Both the position numbers and the translations under genes were made by a program. The notes beneath the pieces were generated by a model. That model did not search any database. It saw only the letters and a program-made list of their open reading frames with translations, and was not told the origin of the DNA. Positions 1 to 7,656 of a stretch of 21,880 nt of DNA are shown here, piece after piece. How positions within the stretch are numbered: the first letter of the stretch is position 1; each line of letters begins with the position of its first letter. This stretch comes from a virus. The DNA is taken from positions 1-21,880 of the IMG/VR virus record IMGVR_UViG_3300018080_000645. One strand, 5' to 3'.

Positions 1-129
1 CGCTCTCTCAGGCTCCGCCCTCTCAGGCTCAACCTTCTCAGGCTCAACCTTCTCAGGCTCAACCTTCTCAGGCTCAACCTTCTCAGGCTCAACCTTCTCA
101 GGCTCAACCTTCTCAGGCTCAACCTTCTC
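1..129 (-). repeat. 15-bp in-frame tandem repeat encoding EKVEP
   Basis: Six exact 15-base units (31-120, plus-strand unit AACCTTCTCAGGCTC) are followed by a partial copy at 121-129. Two diverged units (1-15 and 16-30) reach the window edge, so the array may continue outside. The unit length is a multiple of three, so copy-number change would lengthen or shorten the protein without a frameshift. The identity of the central units suggests recent expansion by slippage or recombination. Confidence 0.95.
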
Positions 130-315
130 CTTCAAGACCGTGAGATAACCGCTCGCAACCCACGAGCCGAAATCCACGTCAGTCTCAAAAACGTCTCCGG
201 GACCGACCACCCTTTCCCTGAGATGGGTAATGATCTGCCCGTTCTCGCGCTTTTCGCGCATAAAACCGACCAACGGCATCCTGCGGCCTAGCTTTCTCGT
301 CGCTGCGTACTTCAT
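1..315 (-). CDS. Small head-region protein with EKVEP repeats, 3' end outside window
   Basis: The gene starts at the ATG at 315, seven bases after a GAGGGGAG Shine-Dalgarno site, and stays open for all 105 codons to the window edge, so its end is missing. Residues 1-60 form a compact, unrecognised domain (start MKYAATRKLGRRMPLVGF, later VVGPGDVF and WVASGYLTVL). From about residue 62 it turns into a tandem pentapeptide array, EKVEP repeated, drifting to ERAEP at the window edge. Such charged, proline-rich repeats are usually extended and exposed. It lies directly downstream of the major capsid gene behind a transcription terminator. By position it could be a head decoration, head completion or tail connector protein, but I do not recognise the family. 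It is not covered by any longer open frame on the same strand. Confidence 0.7.
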   Translation of the reverse strand, partial: MKYAATRKLGRRMPLVGFMREKRENGQIITHLRERVVGPGDVFETDVDFGSWVASGYLTVLKEKVEPEKVEPEKVEPEKVEPEKVEPEKVEPEKVEPERAEPERA

Positions 316-332
316 TTTTCATCTCCCCTCAG

Positions 333-368
333 AAAAAGGGCCGGGACCTTCAAGCGAGGCCCCGGCCC
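333..368 (-). terminator. Intrinsic terminator downstream of the major capsid gene
   Basis: Read on the minus strand, GGGCCGGGGCCT pairs with AGGTCCCGGCCC (12 base pairs, one G-T) around a seven-base loop and is followed directly by TTTTT. This is a textbook rho-independent terminator. It begins 37 bases after the capsid stop codon and ends only about 18 bases before the next start codon. Confidence 0.93.
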
Positions 369-404
369 ATGGGTACCATGCGGCTAGGCCGCCCACTTCA
401 CCTG

Positions 405-2018
405 CTACGGCAGGGTGGTGGTCACGGTCGGCAGACCGGTCACGGTGAGCACGCCGTAGTACTCCCGACGGAGCATCTTCGACGCGTACCGCGTCCGCAG
501 ACCCTTGGACAGCTTGAAGTTGTCCGGGTTGTAGAACGTCGGCGTGACCTGGAGCGGGACGTAAGGCGCGTACACGTAGCCCGCGTCGAGGAACGAGTTC
601 CCCTTGAGCCCGATGAGCACCTTGTCGTCATCCATGTACGGATCAACGTACACGGCCCACTTGCGCAGCAGCGTGCCCACCCGGCTCACGCCGAAATTGG
701 CCGTCATCGGGCCGTAGGAGGTGGGCTGCACGCCCTGCTCGATGCTGGCGTAGTCACCGTGGGTCGAGAGCTGGTCGAGAAGGGCCTGGACCGCAGTCGA
801 ACACACGATGAAGTTTGCCGGAGCCCGCCCCGTGGTCTTGTGGATCCGCGCGCTCATCGACGCAATCGCCGTTATCATCTGCCGGATGCTCTCGACCTCA
901 CCCGGAACCGCCGGAGCATAGGCGTAGGTGTTGGAATGCCCTGCACCATTCACGAGATCGGTGATGATCCGACGATCCACCTCCAGGGACAGCTCGTTGG
1001 AGATCCCCGAGACCAGCTCAGTCTCCGCCTCCATTCCGTGGAGAGCCCGGAGATCATCGACAGCCTCGATCGACCAACTGGTCTTGAGCTTGCTGCTCTC
1101 GGCCTTCACCTCCTGGAGCTGGATGTCCAGAGAGATTTCCGGGACCGTGTCAGCCGCCGTCGCGGCACTCGTGCCGATGGACTCCCAGTTCACGTAGTAC
1201 TGAGACCAGACCACGGTGTTGTTCTCGAACGTCGACGCGACGCCGGTCTCGTCCACCGCGTTGAGGGTCCACGCCCGCGTGGCAACATCGAACGTCCCCA
1301 CGACAGCCCCGGTGAAGTTGTCGGTGAGGTTGTTCGTCGCGCCGGTCGGGTCCAGCGTGGCGATTCCGTCGAGGAAGGCAACGCCCGCGTTCTCAAGAAC
1401 GCGGTAGAAGAGCTGGACGGAGAACGTCCGCTGCGCATCCGTCCCCGGCGCACGGATCGGGCCCCAGTTGGGCAGACGGCAGTTGGCCGCGACGTTGCTC
1501 AGCGCCGCGAGACCACCGGTCTGCGTGCAAAGGCAGTCGTAGTCGATGAACTCGGACGAGTAGTACTTGCCGAAGTCCTTCACGAGGTCATCCCCGGCAT
1601 TCAGCTCGCCCTCGTAGTTCTGGCTGTACGGCTGGTTCGCGATACCGGTCTGGACCGGGATCTTCGTGCCCTTGCGATTGCCGTACTTGTACTCGTAGTA
1701 GAAGATGCCGCCGACGGGCGCGGACATCGGCTGAACCGAGACAAGCTGATTGGCAATCAGATTCGGGAACACCCGCCGGAGGATCGGGAAGATGTACTTC
1801 ACGAACTCGCCGGTGTTCTGGGAGAGCGTCTGCTCCCCAAGCTGCTGGAGATGGTACGACTCGTTCTCCAGGAGAACGGCCGTGACCTTCTTGTTGTACT
1901 CGTTCGGGATCGACCCGACGAGCTTGTCCCACTTGGCGACACACGCCTTGGTGTAAGACTGGTCCACAACCGTCCTCGCACCCTGCTCAGAGAGATAGCG
2001 TCTGGCTTCGGCTTCCAC
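405..2018 (-). CDS. Major capsid protein, T4 gp23-like
   Basis: This 537-residue protein forms the prohead shell lattice. It matches the gp23 family in length (T4 gp23 has 521 residues) and in conserved segments: EFVKYIFPILRRVFPNL at 71-87 followed by LVSVQPMSAPVGGIFYYEY at 92-110, and the later block SWSIEAVDDLRALHGMEAE (314-332) leading into NELSLEVDRRII (341-352). The start is a GTG six bases after AAGGAG. The gene follows the protease/scaffold gene by 27 bases and is closed by a strong terminator, as expected for a highly expressed structural gene. In T4 the homologous protein is trimmed at its N-terminus by the gp21 protease. I could not place that cleavage site with confidence here. Confidence 0.95.
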   Translation of the reverse strand: MEAEARRYLSEQGARTVVDQSYTKACVAKWDKLVGSIPNEYNKKVTAVLLENESYHLQQLGEQTLSQNTGEFVKYIFPILRRVFPNLIANQLVSVQPMSAPVGGIFYYEYKYGNRKGTKIPVQTGIANQPYSQNYEGELNAGDDLVKDFGKYYSSEFIDYDCLCTQTGGLAALSNVAANCRLPNWGPIRAPGTDAQRTFSVQLFYRVLENAGVAFLDGIATLDPTGATNNLTDNFTGAVVGTFDVATRAWTLNAVDETGVASTFENNTVVWSQYYVNWESIGTSAATAADTVPEISLDIQLQEVKAESSKLKTSWSIEAVDDLRALHGMEAETELVSGISNELSLEVDRRIITDLVNGAGHSNTYAYAPAVPGEVESIRQMITAIASMSARIHKTTGRAPANFIVCSTAVQALLDQLSTHGDYASIEQGVQPTSYGPMTANFGVSRVGTLLRKWAVYVDPYMDDDKVLIGLKGNSFLDAGYVYAPYVPLQVTPTFYNPDNFKLSKGLRTRYASKMLRREYYGVLTVTGLPTVTTTLP

Positions 2019-2045
2019 TTTGGTCTCCTTGTCGTTCCGGGGCGA

Positions 2046-3695
2046 CTACTCGCCCACGAGCTTGGCCATGTGATCCATCGACATCCCCAGAGACTCCCAA
2101 AGCGGATCACCCTGACCGCTCTGAATCCCCTCCGGGAAGTCGCCACTCAACTCCGAGGAGGAACCCCGTGTCCCTCTCCCGGCGGCGCCCAACCGCGCCT
2201 GTGCCAGCCCCTCATCCTGGAACGCAGAGGAACCCCTCTGCTCCACCAGCCTGTCTACCTCGCCCCGCGTCTTGCAACGCTCTGTCAGGGGCAACAACGC
2301 TCGACCATTCGTCAACCCTGCAACCTTGTCATACCGATACTTGACCAGCTCGATCTCTTCGTTCGCAGCCTTCGCCTCGGACTCAGCGTCCCTCAGCCTC
2401 GACCGCAAATCAGAGAGATCCCGCTCGGCCTTCTCGGCACGAGCCACGGCATCTTGCCGGGCATCTTCGATCTCTTCACCTAGCCGCTTCGCCTCATTCA
2501 ACTTTTTCTGCAACCCAACAACCTTCTCCTCCAAACGAGAAGCTCTTTCCATGCTTCTCTCCGCGTCCTCGCGAAGAGAAACAACCTCCTCGGGATCCAC
2601 GCTGCTAGCAGCGACAAGACCCTCCGGAATATCTTCGAGGACCGCCTTCAGCCTGTCGTCGGCGTCCTCCACACTCTCGAAAACCTGACCCGCAAGCATC
2701 TTGCGGATCGAAACAGCCATCGGATGGCCGCTGATTTCTCGCTCGATATGGACCATGCACGTCGCGCGCTTGGCAGCATCAAGAGCCTCCTCCAGGCTCT
2801 CCGTCGCCTGCGCCAGCTCGATGTCCTTCGCCTTAAGCGCATCACGCACAGCGATCTCGTCCGGCGTCGCATGATACACCGCGACCATCTCCGCAATCTG
2901 CGAAAGCACAGCCCTCGCACCACCAATCTCCGGATCGGCCTCGAACTCCTCCCGGAGACTTCCAGCTACCTCGTCCCGCATACCCTTCAGAGAATCGGCA
3001 ACATTCCGCTCGAACTTCTCCGACATCTCACGCCGAGTCCGCTCAACGGCCGCATCAACGGCCCGCTGAATCTTGGCATCATCAGTGGCCCTCTGCGCGT
3101 CCTCCTGGAGCTGCTTCGCAACCTCCGGGAACTCTTCGAGGAACATCTTCGCCGGATCCCCCGGCTCGTCGTCGACGTCCTCGGTGAAGACATCGGGGTA
3201 GGCACTTTTCATCGCGGGGTCACACACGAAGTCGTAGGTCTTGAGGACGTAGTCATCTCCGACCTCCTCCACAGCCTTCCCCTCGCGCTGCACGGTCCTC
3301 GTAGAGCCGAACCCGCGGGAGCTGACCCCGACCTGGACCTGCGCCTCGATGAGAGCCTTGAGCTGGCGCCCCATGTCGGTGTTGAGGATTTCGGCCTCAC
3401 CCATGACGCGGCCGTCGTCTTCGATCCACAGCTTGGTGATGACGTGGGAGACGCGCTTGAGCGACGTCTTGCCGTCCGCCGGATGATCCAGCTCGCCGAG
3501 CACTCGGCGGTTCTTAAGGTCCTCGGAGAGACGCTTGATCTCGCGCTCGATGAGGTTCTTCGGATACTCGCGCCCGTTCTGGGTCGGGACGCCAACACGA
3601 CCAAACTCACCACGAGCGATAGACTTGCTCCCCGTGCCCTCCAAAAGGGAGAGCTGGACATGTGGAGTCGACTCGATCAGAAGCGACTTGCTCAT
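2046..3695 (-). CDS. Prohead protease (T4 gp21-like) fused to a coiled-coil scaffold-like region
   Basis: I chose the ATG at 3695 (MSKSLLIES) because GAGAGGA lies seven bases upstream. An in-frame extension to 3836 looks non-coding. The product has 549 residues. Residues 1 to about 170 match the gp21-type assembly protease: RVLGELDHPADG with H71, the VSHVITKLW segment (82-90), and GVSSRGFGS with the probable catalytic serine at 125/126, then DYVLKTYDFVCDPA (148-161). These enzymes cleave the scaffold and capsid proteins inside the prohead and then themselves. The remaining roughly 370 residues are charged and largely helical. Two stretches (about 225-270 and 380-470) are long coiled coils, as in the T4 core scaffold gp22. 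In T4 these are two genes, so here protease and scaffold appear fused. An internal start giving scaffold alone is possible but was not identified. Confidence 0.9.
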   Translation of the reverse strand: MSKSLLIESTPHVQLSLLEGTGSKSIARGEFGRVGVPTQNGREYPKNLIEREIKRLSEDLKNRRVLGELDHPADGKTSLKRVSHVITKLWIEDDGRVMGEAEILNTDMGRQLKALIEAQVQVGVSSRGFGSTRTVQREGKAVEEVGDDYVLKTYDFVCDPAMKSAYPDVFTEDVDDEPGDPAKMFLEEFPEVAKQLQEDAQRATDDAKIQRAVDAAVERTRREMSEKFERNVADSLKGMRDEVAGSLREEFEADPEIGGARAVLSQIAEMVAVYHATPDEIAVRDALKAKDIELAQATESLEEALDAAKRATCMVHIEREISGHPMAVSIRKMLAGQVFESVEDADDRLKAVLEDIPEGLVAASSVDPEEVVSLREDAERSMERASRLEEKVVGLQKKLNEAKRLGEEIEDARQDAVARAEKAERDLSDLRSRLRDAESEAKAANEEIELVKYRYDKVAGLTNGRALLPLTERCKTRGEVDRLVEQRGSSAFQDEGLAQARLGAAGRGTRGSSSELSGDFPEGIQSGQGDPLWESLGMSMDHMAKLVGE

Positions 3696-3899
3696 CTTAT
3701 CGTCCTCTCTGCTACGCCCGTCGCCGATACGGTGTTCGAGCAATTGGGTTTCTCTCCGACTTGCGCTTGGCAGCGGGAGAGACCCTTCGATCCGTCTTAT
3801 TCCCGTCAAGACGGACAGATTTCTTTCCCGACTCAAACCCTATCAACTCCAAACGCCCGGACCTTGTACCGGTCCGCCGCTTCTTACGCGCGACCTCGC
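3696..3899 (-). other. 204-base leader upstream of the protease gene, with a hairpin
   Basis: This gap in an otherwise compact head operon has no convincing gene on either strand. It holds an eight-base perfect inverted repeat, TCCGTCTT and AAGACGGA, with a nine-base loop (3791-3815), and a weaker stem, CGGACC with GGTCCG, near 3864-3882. Neither is followed by a T-run on the minus strand, so they are not simple terminators. I found no good -35/-10 pair. It may be a 5' untranslated region, an RNA processing site or the site of a phage-specific promoter. Confidence 0.4.
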
Positions 3900-5105
3900 C
3901 TAGAGGCCGCGCAGACGCGCCAAAGGGTCGCCGTCCTCGGCGCCATCACCCCAGTCATCGTCGTCATCGTCGCCACCCTCGTCCTCCGAGACCACACGCT
4001 GGTAACACTCACGCACGAGCTTGAGCGCCGGAGCGATGGCAACGAGGAACTGCTCATCGTCGGCCTCATCCTCGGCCAACAGACCGGCGTCGGCCTTCTC
4101 GTCGACGTCCTCCATGACCGCGAGGAAGACATCGTCGATGCGCTCGTCATTGAACTCCTCAGCAAAGAGCGCGAAGCTGCGATCGATGCGCTCGACGATC
4201 TCCTCGCGGACCGTGTACTCGCGCTCCTCAGCCTCGAAATCCTCACTGATCAGCGACTCCAGCTTGTCGGCGAAGGTCTGGTCGCTGGCGCTGAGCCCCA
4301 TGCGCTTCACCTTGCGCTGGCTACGCTCGCGCTTCATCTTCTGCGGCCCCCTGGAAGCCTTGCGCTGCTTCTTGCGACGCTTGGCCTTGTACTTGCCACC
4401 AGCGACAACGCACGCCTTCTTGCTCTCGTCCCAGTGCTTGCCCTCGCCACAGACCATCTTGGTCTGCTTGCCACGAGACATCGCCTTACGGACCCGCTTG
4501 CGACGCCGACCCTCGACGAGCATGAGCGCCACTTCCTCGGCCAGCTCCTTGAGATCGTCGTCCGCGTCATCCCGGAAGGATTTCTCCTTGAGATGCTCGA
4601 TCACGTCGGTGAACATGTCCTCGTCCATCGAGTCGAACGGAAGCGCCTTCACGCGCTCCAGAAGATCGACCGTCACGTACCTGCCGTCGATCGGGTGATC
4701 CTCGTCAATCTCCTCGCCGTCCTCGTCCACGTCCTCCCAGTTGGGTGGATTGTAGTGAGCGAGCCACCCAGCCAGTGCCTCAGGATCCTTGATGTCCTTG
4801 CGCTTCGCCAGATCCTTCACGAAGCTCGACATCTTCTTGCCCTTCTTCTTGGCCTTCTTGGCCTCGGCAAGAATCTCGTCGAAGTCGTCGCCAAGGACCT
4901 CCATCCACTCCTCGACGGCGTCCTGCCGACCATCGTTCTCGAACAACGGCTGAACGTCATGGACGCTCGCACCAAGAGACGGCATCACACCGCCATCACT
5001 CTCGGTGAGACCCATGATCCCACCCACATTGCCTCCGGCCATCCCGGAAATGCCCAGAGCCTGAAGGTCCTCTTCCAGTGTCGTGGTGACGCGCTTGCCA
5101 GTCAT
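3900..5105 (-). CDS. Unknown charged protein in the T4 core-protein position
   Basis: The 401-residue product is not recognised. The ATG at 5105 is preceded by GAGGAG six bases upstream, inside the end of the previous gene, whose stop is three bases away. Composition is striking: an alpha-helical acidic first half, a strongly basic centre (KYKAKRRKKQRKASRG and neighbours, about residues 233-265), then an acidic C-terminus with a run of six aspartates. Just before the basic block is a small two-cysteine motif, CGEGKHWDESKKAC (218-231). In T4 the genes between portal and protease encode small prohead core proteins (gp67, gp68), so an internal head or core role is a reasonable positional guess. 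Mixed acid/base blocks would also suit a DNA- or scaffold-binding protein. Confidence 0.8.
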   Translation of the reverse strand: MTGKRVTTTLEEDLQALGISGMAGGNVGGIMGLTESDGGVMPSLGASVHDVQPLFENDGRQDAVEEWMEVLGDDFDEILAEAKKAKKKGKKMSSFVKDLAKRKDIKDPEALAGWLAHYNPPNWEDVDEDGEEIDEDHPIDGRYVTVDLLERVKALPFDSMDEDMFTDVIEHLKEKSFRDDADDDLKELAEEVALMLVEGRRRKRVRKAMSRGKQTKMVCGEGKHWDESKKACVVAGGKYKAKRRKKQRKASRGPQKMKRERSQRKVKRMGLSASDQTFADKLESLISEDFEAEEREYTVREEIVERIDRSFALFAEEFNDERIDDVFLAVMEDVDEKADAGLLAEDEADDEQFLVAIAPALKLVRECYQRVVSEDEGGDDDDDDWGDGAEDGDPLARLRGL

Positions 5106-5108
5106 CGC

Positions 5109-5957
5109 CTACTCCTCATTTGATCGCAATGCCTTGGTCTTGATCCATTCGGACACGACCACCATTTTTTTTGCCCGCTCAGCTAGACCGTCATGTGCTT
5201 CCGCTGCCCGTGGCATGTCCTCTGACGCCATCAACTTTGCGGCCTTGCTGAGCAGGCTTTTTGTGGCCTGCGCTTCAGCGATCAACGATTGGCGAACAGC
5301 GCACAAGAACTCATCCTCTTCATCGAACACCATGTTACCGAAATCGTCAACCACTGCTCCGGCAATACCTGCCAAAACAGACATCGACTCGCGCAACTCA
5401 CCCTCGAATTCGGAGAGCCTGCCCGTCGGCAGCCTAGAGTAACGCGTCTTCGGTACCACAGACTCCATCTCACGAATCTGGCCGTACAGCTTCGTCCGGA
5501 TCTCGTGCCGATTGGCCTCGTACATTTGAAACCACTCCGAATCCTCACCCGCCGCCTCGGAGAGCTTCTCGATAACGTCCGTAAGCCAATAGTCATCATC
5601 CCCCAGAAGAGCAGAAACCTCCCGCACGCGCGTGCGGTCAACCCCGCGCCCCTCCATGATGTCGCCCACGATATCCCGCAGTTCACCAGCGATGTGAACC
5701 GGCATGTCCTCGTCCTGGTAGACAGGGATATCAGACTCAGACAACTCCAACCCCTTCACCTCACCACGCACAAACTGAAACTTGGCCTCGTGAAGAAGGC
5801 CGTCTTCGTCAACGACAAGGGAAACGTTGGGTTGGGTCGCAAGAACGGTGACACCCTTGCTGAGCTGCTCTTCAACGGCGCCCTTCACCGCAAGTATCTT
5901 CTGCTCCAGGCTCCCCTGGTAGCGCTCGTCAATCTCTGATCCACGGATATACGGCAT
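5109..5957 (-). CDS. Unknown head-operon protein next to the portal
   Basis: This 282-residue protein of unknown family starts at an ATG behind GGAGGCGACGG and ends three bases before the next gene, so the two are almost certainly co-translated. The N-terminal third looks mixed alpha/beta (VTVLATQPNVSLVVDEDG around 36-53). The rest is mainly helical and acidic, with segments such as DDYWLTDVIEKLSEAAGED. No signal peptide, membrane segment or catalytic motif is visible. It lies directly after the portal gene and is therefore a candidate prohead core, portal-associated or head-completion protein. A 16-base perfect DNA palindrome, also found elsewhere in the window, lies inside it. Confidence 0.8.
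   Translation of the reverse strand: MPYIRGSEIDERYQGSLEQKILAVKGAVEEQLSKGVTVLATQPNVSLVVDEDGLLHEAKFQFVRGEVKGLELSESDIPVYQDEDMPVHIAGELRDIVGDIMEGRGVDRTRVREVSALLGDDDYWLTDVIEKLSEAAGEDSEWFQMYEANRHEIRTKLYGQIREMESVVPKTRYSRLPTGRLSEFEGELRESMSVLAGIAGAVVDDFGNMVFDEEDEFLCAVRQSLIAEAQATKSLLSKAAKLMASEDMPRAAEAHDGLAERAKKMVVVSEWIKTKALRSNEE
5616..5637. repeat. Palindromic element, copy A (within the 282-residue gene)
   Basis: Positions 5622-5637 read CCGCACGCGCGTGCGG, a perfect 16-base palindrome. Including six flanking bases (5616-5621), 22 bases are identical to 20559-20580. A 15-base match occurs at 10238-10252. Here it encodes Arg-Thr-Arg-Val-Arg, a different frame from the copy in the terminase gene, so shared protein sequence does not explain the match. 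Confidence 0.9.
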
Positions 5958-5967
5958 CCGTCGCCTC

Positions 5968-7656
5968 CTATTTCAGCGCCACCTTGCTCTGTCGACGCAC
6001 TTCCAAGAGTGCCTTCTGCGTCGCATCAAGAGAACGAAGCGCCCGCGACGTCATTCGCTCACCATTCTTCTGCGACTCCATGATCATGTCAAGACGCTTA
6101 TCCACTGATTCAGAAACATCCCCACCGTCGCCGCCTTCTGCCGCCCCGACCAAACCAGCCACCTCAGGACCATAGATCCGCTTAATCTTTTCCTGGGCTT
6201 CGGCCTCGCGCACCAACGCAGCGATGTCTTCGTCGTCCTTTTCGGAGGTGAAGAAGACCGCCTCCTGCTTCGAGAACTTGAGTATGCGCTCCATGATGAC
6301 CTCACGCGGGAGATAGTCATTCATGCTCCCAGCGAGATCAGCCCGAGCGTTAAGAACTTCAATCTGTGCCAGCTCGAAGATGCTCGATGGCACCGTCATC
6401 TCATAGTTCCAATCCACGACGTCTGGATCGATGTTGAGCGTCGCAAAATGGACACGACCCACCTTATGAAACCCGTTTCGGATTTCACGCTGGATCCTCA
6501 TCGCAGTCCTGGCAAATCGAACATCCTCGTTCGCCAGCGAAGCCTTCGTTGGCTCAGCATCACCAAGACCGAGATACGCCTTCGGCACCTTCGTGCCAGA
6601 GACCATCTTCTCCCGAAAATACTGGATATCCTCCATCGACTGCCAATCCGGACCAGACACAGTTTCAATTCTCGTACTCTCGCGACCGCCACGAGTAGGA
6701 ACCCAGAAATCGTCGTCTGGGCTGAGGACATTGTTGCGAAACTCGATCTGACCCGTGCTCTGGTCGATGACCTTCTTCTTCTTGTAGCGACGCCGGACCT
6801 GATCAACGTATGCAATCGCCTGATGTGGCGGAAGATCCGCAGTGTCAACGTAGAACGCATATCTTCCCGGACTCCGCGTCAGCTTGTAAATGAGCGCCGA
6901 GTCTTCGAGCAAGCACAGGCGCTTCCACGTGCCGCGCACAGAATCGAGGACGCCATACCCGTAGACTGGAGAAATGAACTTCGACCGGATCCTCCAGTGA
7001 ACAACCTCCCACGGATAGAAGATGACGAGCCCCGTCTCCTGACTAAGCTTCTCGCGCCCCTTCTCGTCCTTCATGTAGGCAGCGAACTGCTCGGCTGAAA
7101 GACTGAAAGCCATCCTGGGATCTTGCACAAACCCAACAAGATTCCCGCGGGCATCCTCCACACGACGCATGGTCGGCGGCGGCAAATAATTGAGACTCTG
7201 GACACCATTCTCGTCGAGCACGATCTCAGCGAAGGCGTTGCCGTACTTGCACAACGCACGCGAGACCCCCCAGATGTCATTCTCGATGCGAAGCCGACGC
7301 CGTAGCAGGTCGTCGGCGATGTCACGATAGACCTTGTCCTTCGACACCGCCCAGATGGAACGGCCACGTACAGTGTCCGGCGTAGTGGAGTCGTCTGCGT
7401 ATATGTCGAGAACAGCGGACAGCTCAGGCACGTCGTCCATGTTCTCATAGTCGGCATAGCGCCGCATGAGATCCTGGTCGACATTCAGGAACGAACCAAG
7501 CCCACGAAGACTGCCGTCCGCCTGAACCCCCATGTAACCGGGCCCAGACCCCACCACGACAGACGTTGGCTTTTCGCCACTAAATCCGCGCGCCTCCCCA
7601 GCATCCTGGGCCTCGCTCTTCTTGAACCAGTTCCCAAGGCGCGAAAGCAGGCTCAT
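5968..7656 (-). CDS. Portal protein, T4 gp20-like
   Basis: This 562-residue protein (T4 gp20 has 524) would form the dodecameric ring at the head vertex through which DNA is packaged. Family hallmarks visible are the early RRYADYENMDDVPELSAVLD segment (65-84), VVHWRIRSKF, the block YKLTRSPGRYAFYVDTADLP followed by RRRYKKKKVID and TGQIEF, and the late MTVPSSIFELAQIEVLNAR. The start codon overlaps the terminase stop in an ATGA, so translation is probably coupled to the large terminase. T4 has tail sheath and tube genes between terminase and portal. They are absent here, which makes the packaging motor and its dock direct neighbours. Confidence 0.93.
   Translation of the reverse strand: MSLLSRLGNWFKKSEAQDAGEARGFSGEKPTSVVVGSGPGYMGVQADGSLRGLGSFLNVDQDLMRRYADYENMDDVPELSAVLDIYADDSTTPDTVRGRSIWAVSKDKVYRDIADDLLRRRLRIENDIWGVSRALCKYGNAFAEIVLDENGVQSLNYLPPPTMRRVEDARGNLVGFVQDPRMAFSLSAEQFAAYMKDEKGREKLSQETGLVIFYPWEVVHWRIRSKFISPVYGYGVLDSVRGTWKRLCLLEDSALIYKLTRSPGRYAFYVDTADLPPHQAIAYVDQVRRRYKKKKVIDQSTGQIEFRNNVLSPDDDFWVPTRGGRESTRIETVSGPDWQSMEDIQYFREKMVSGTKVPKAYLGLGDAEPTKASLANEDVRFARTAMRIQREIRNGFHKVGRVHFATLNIDPDVVDWNYEMTVPSSIFELAQIEVLNARADLAGSMNDYLPREVIMERILKFSKQEAVFFTSEKDDEDIAALVREAEAQEKIKRIYGPEVAGLVGAAEGGDGGDVSESVDKRLDMIMESQKNGERMTSRALRSLDATQKALLEVRRQSKVALK

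Noticed and set aside
1-129. CRISPR array at the left edge
   Set aside because: The 15-base units follow each other without spacers and encode an in-frame pentapeptide, so it is a tandem coding repeat.
3791-3815. Terminator at the hairpin upstream of the protease gene
   Set aside because: On the transcribed strand no T-run follows the stem, and head genes continue downstream.
3696-3836. 47-residue N-terminal extension of the prohead protease
   Set aside because: The extension has no ribosome site and an arginine/serine-rich non-family sequence. The ATG at 3695 has a good Shine-Dalgarno site and starts the conserved domain.
369-5123. Long open frames on the plus strand (704 and 799 codons) opposite the head genes
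   Set aside because: They lie antisense to well-supported capsid, protease and head genes, have low-complexity R/L/H-rich translations, lack matching ribosome sites and resemble no family. They arise from codon bias of the true strand.
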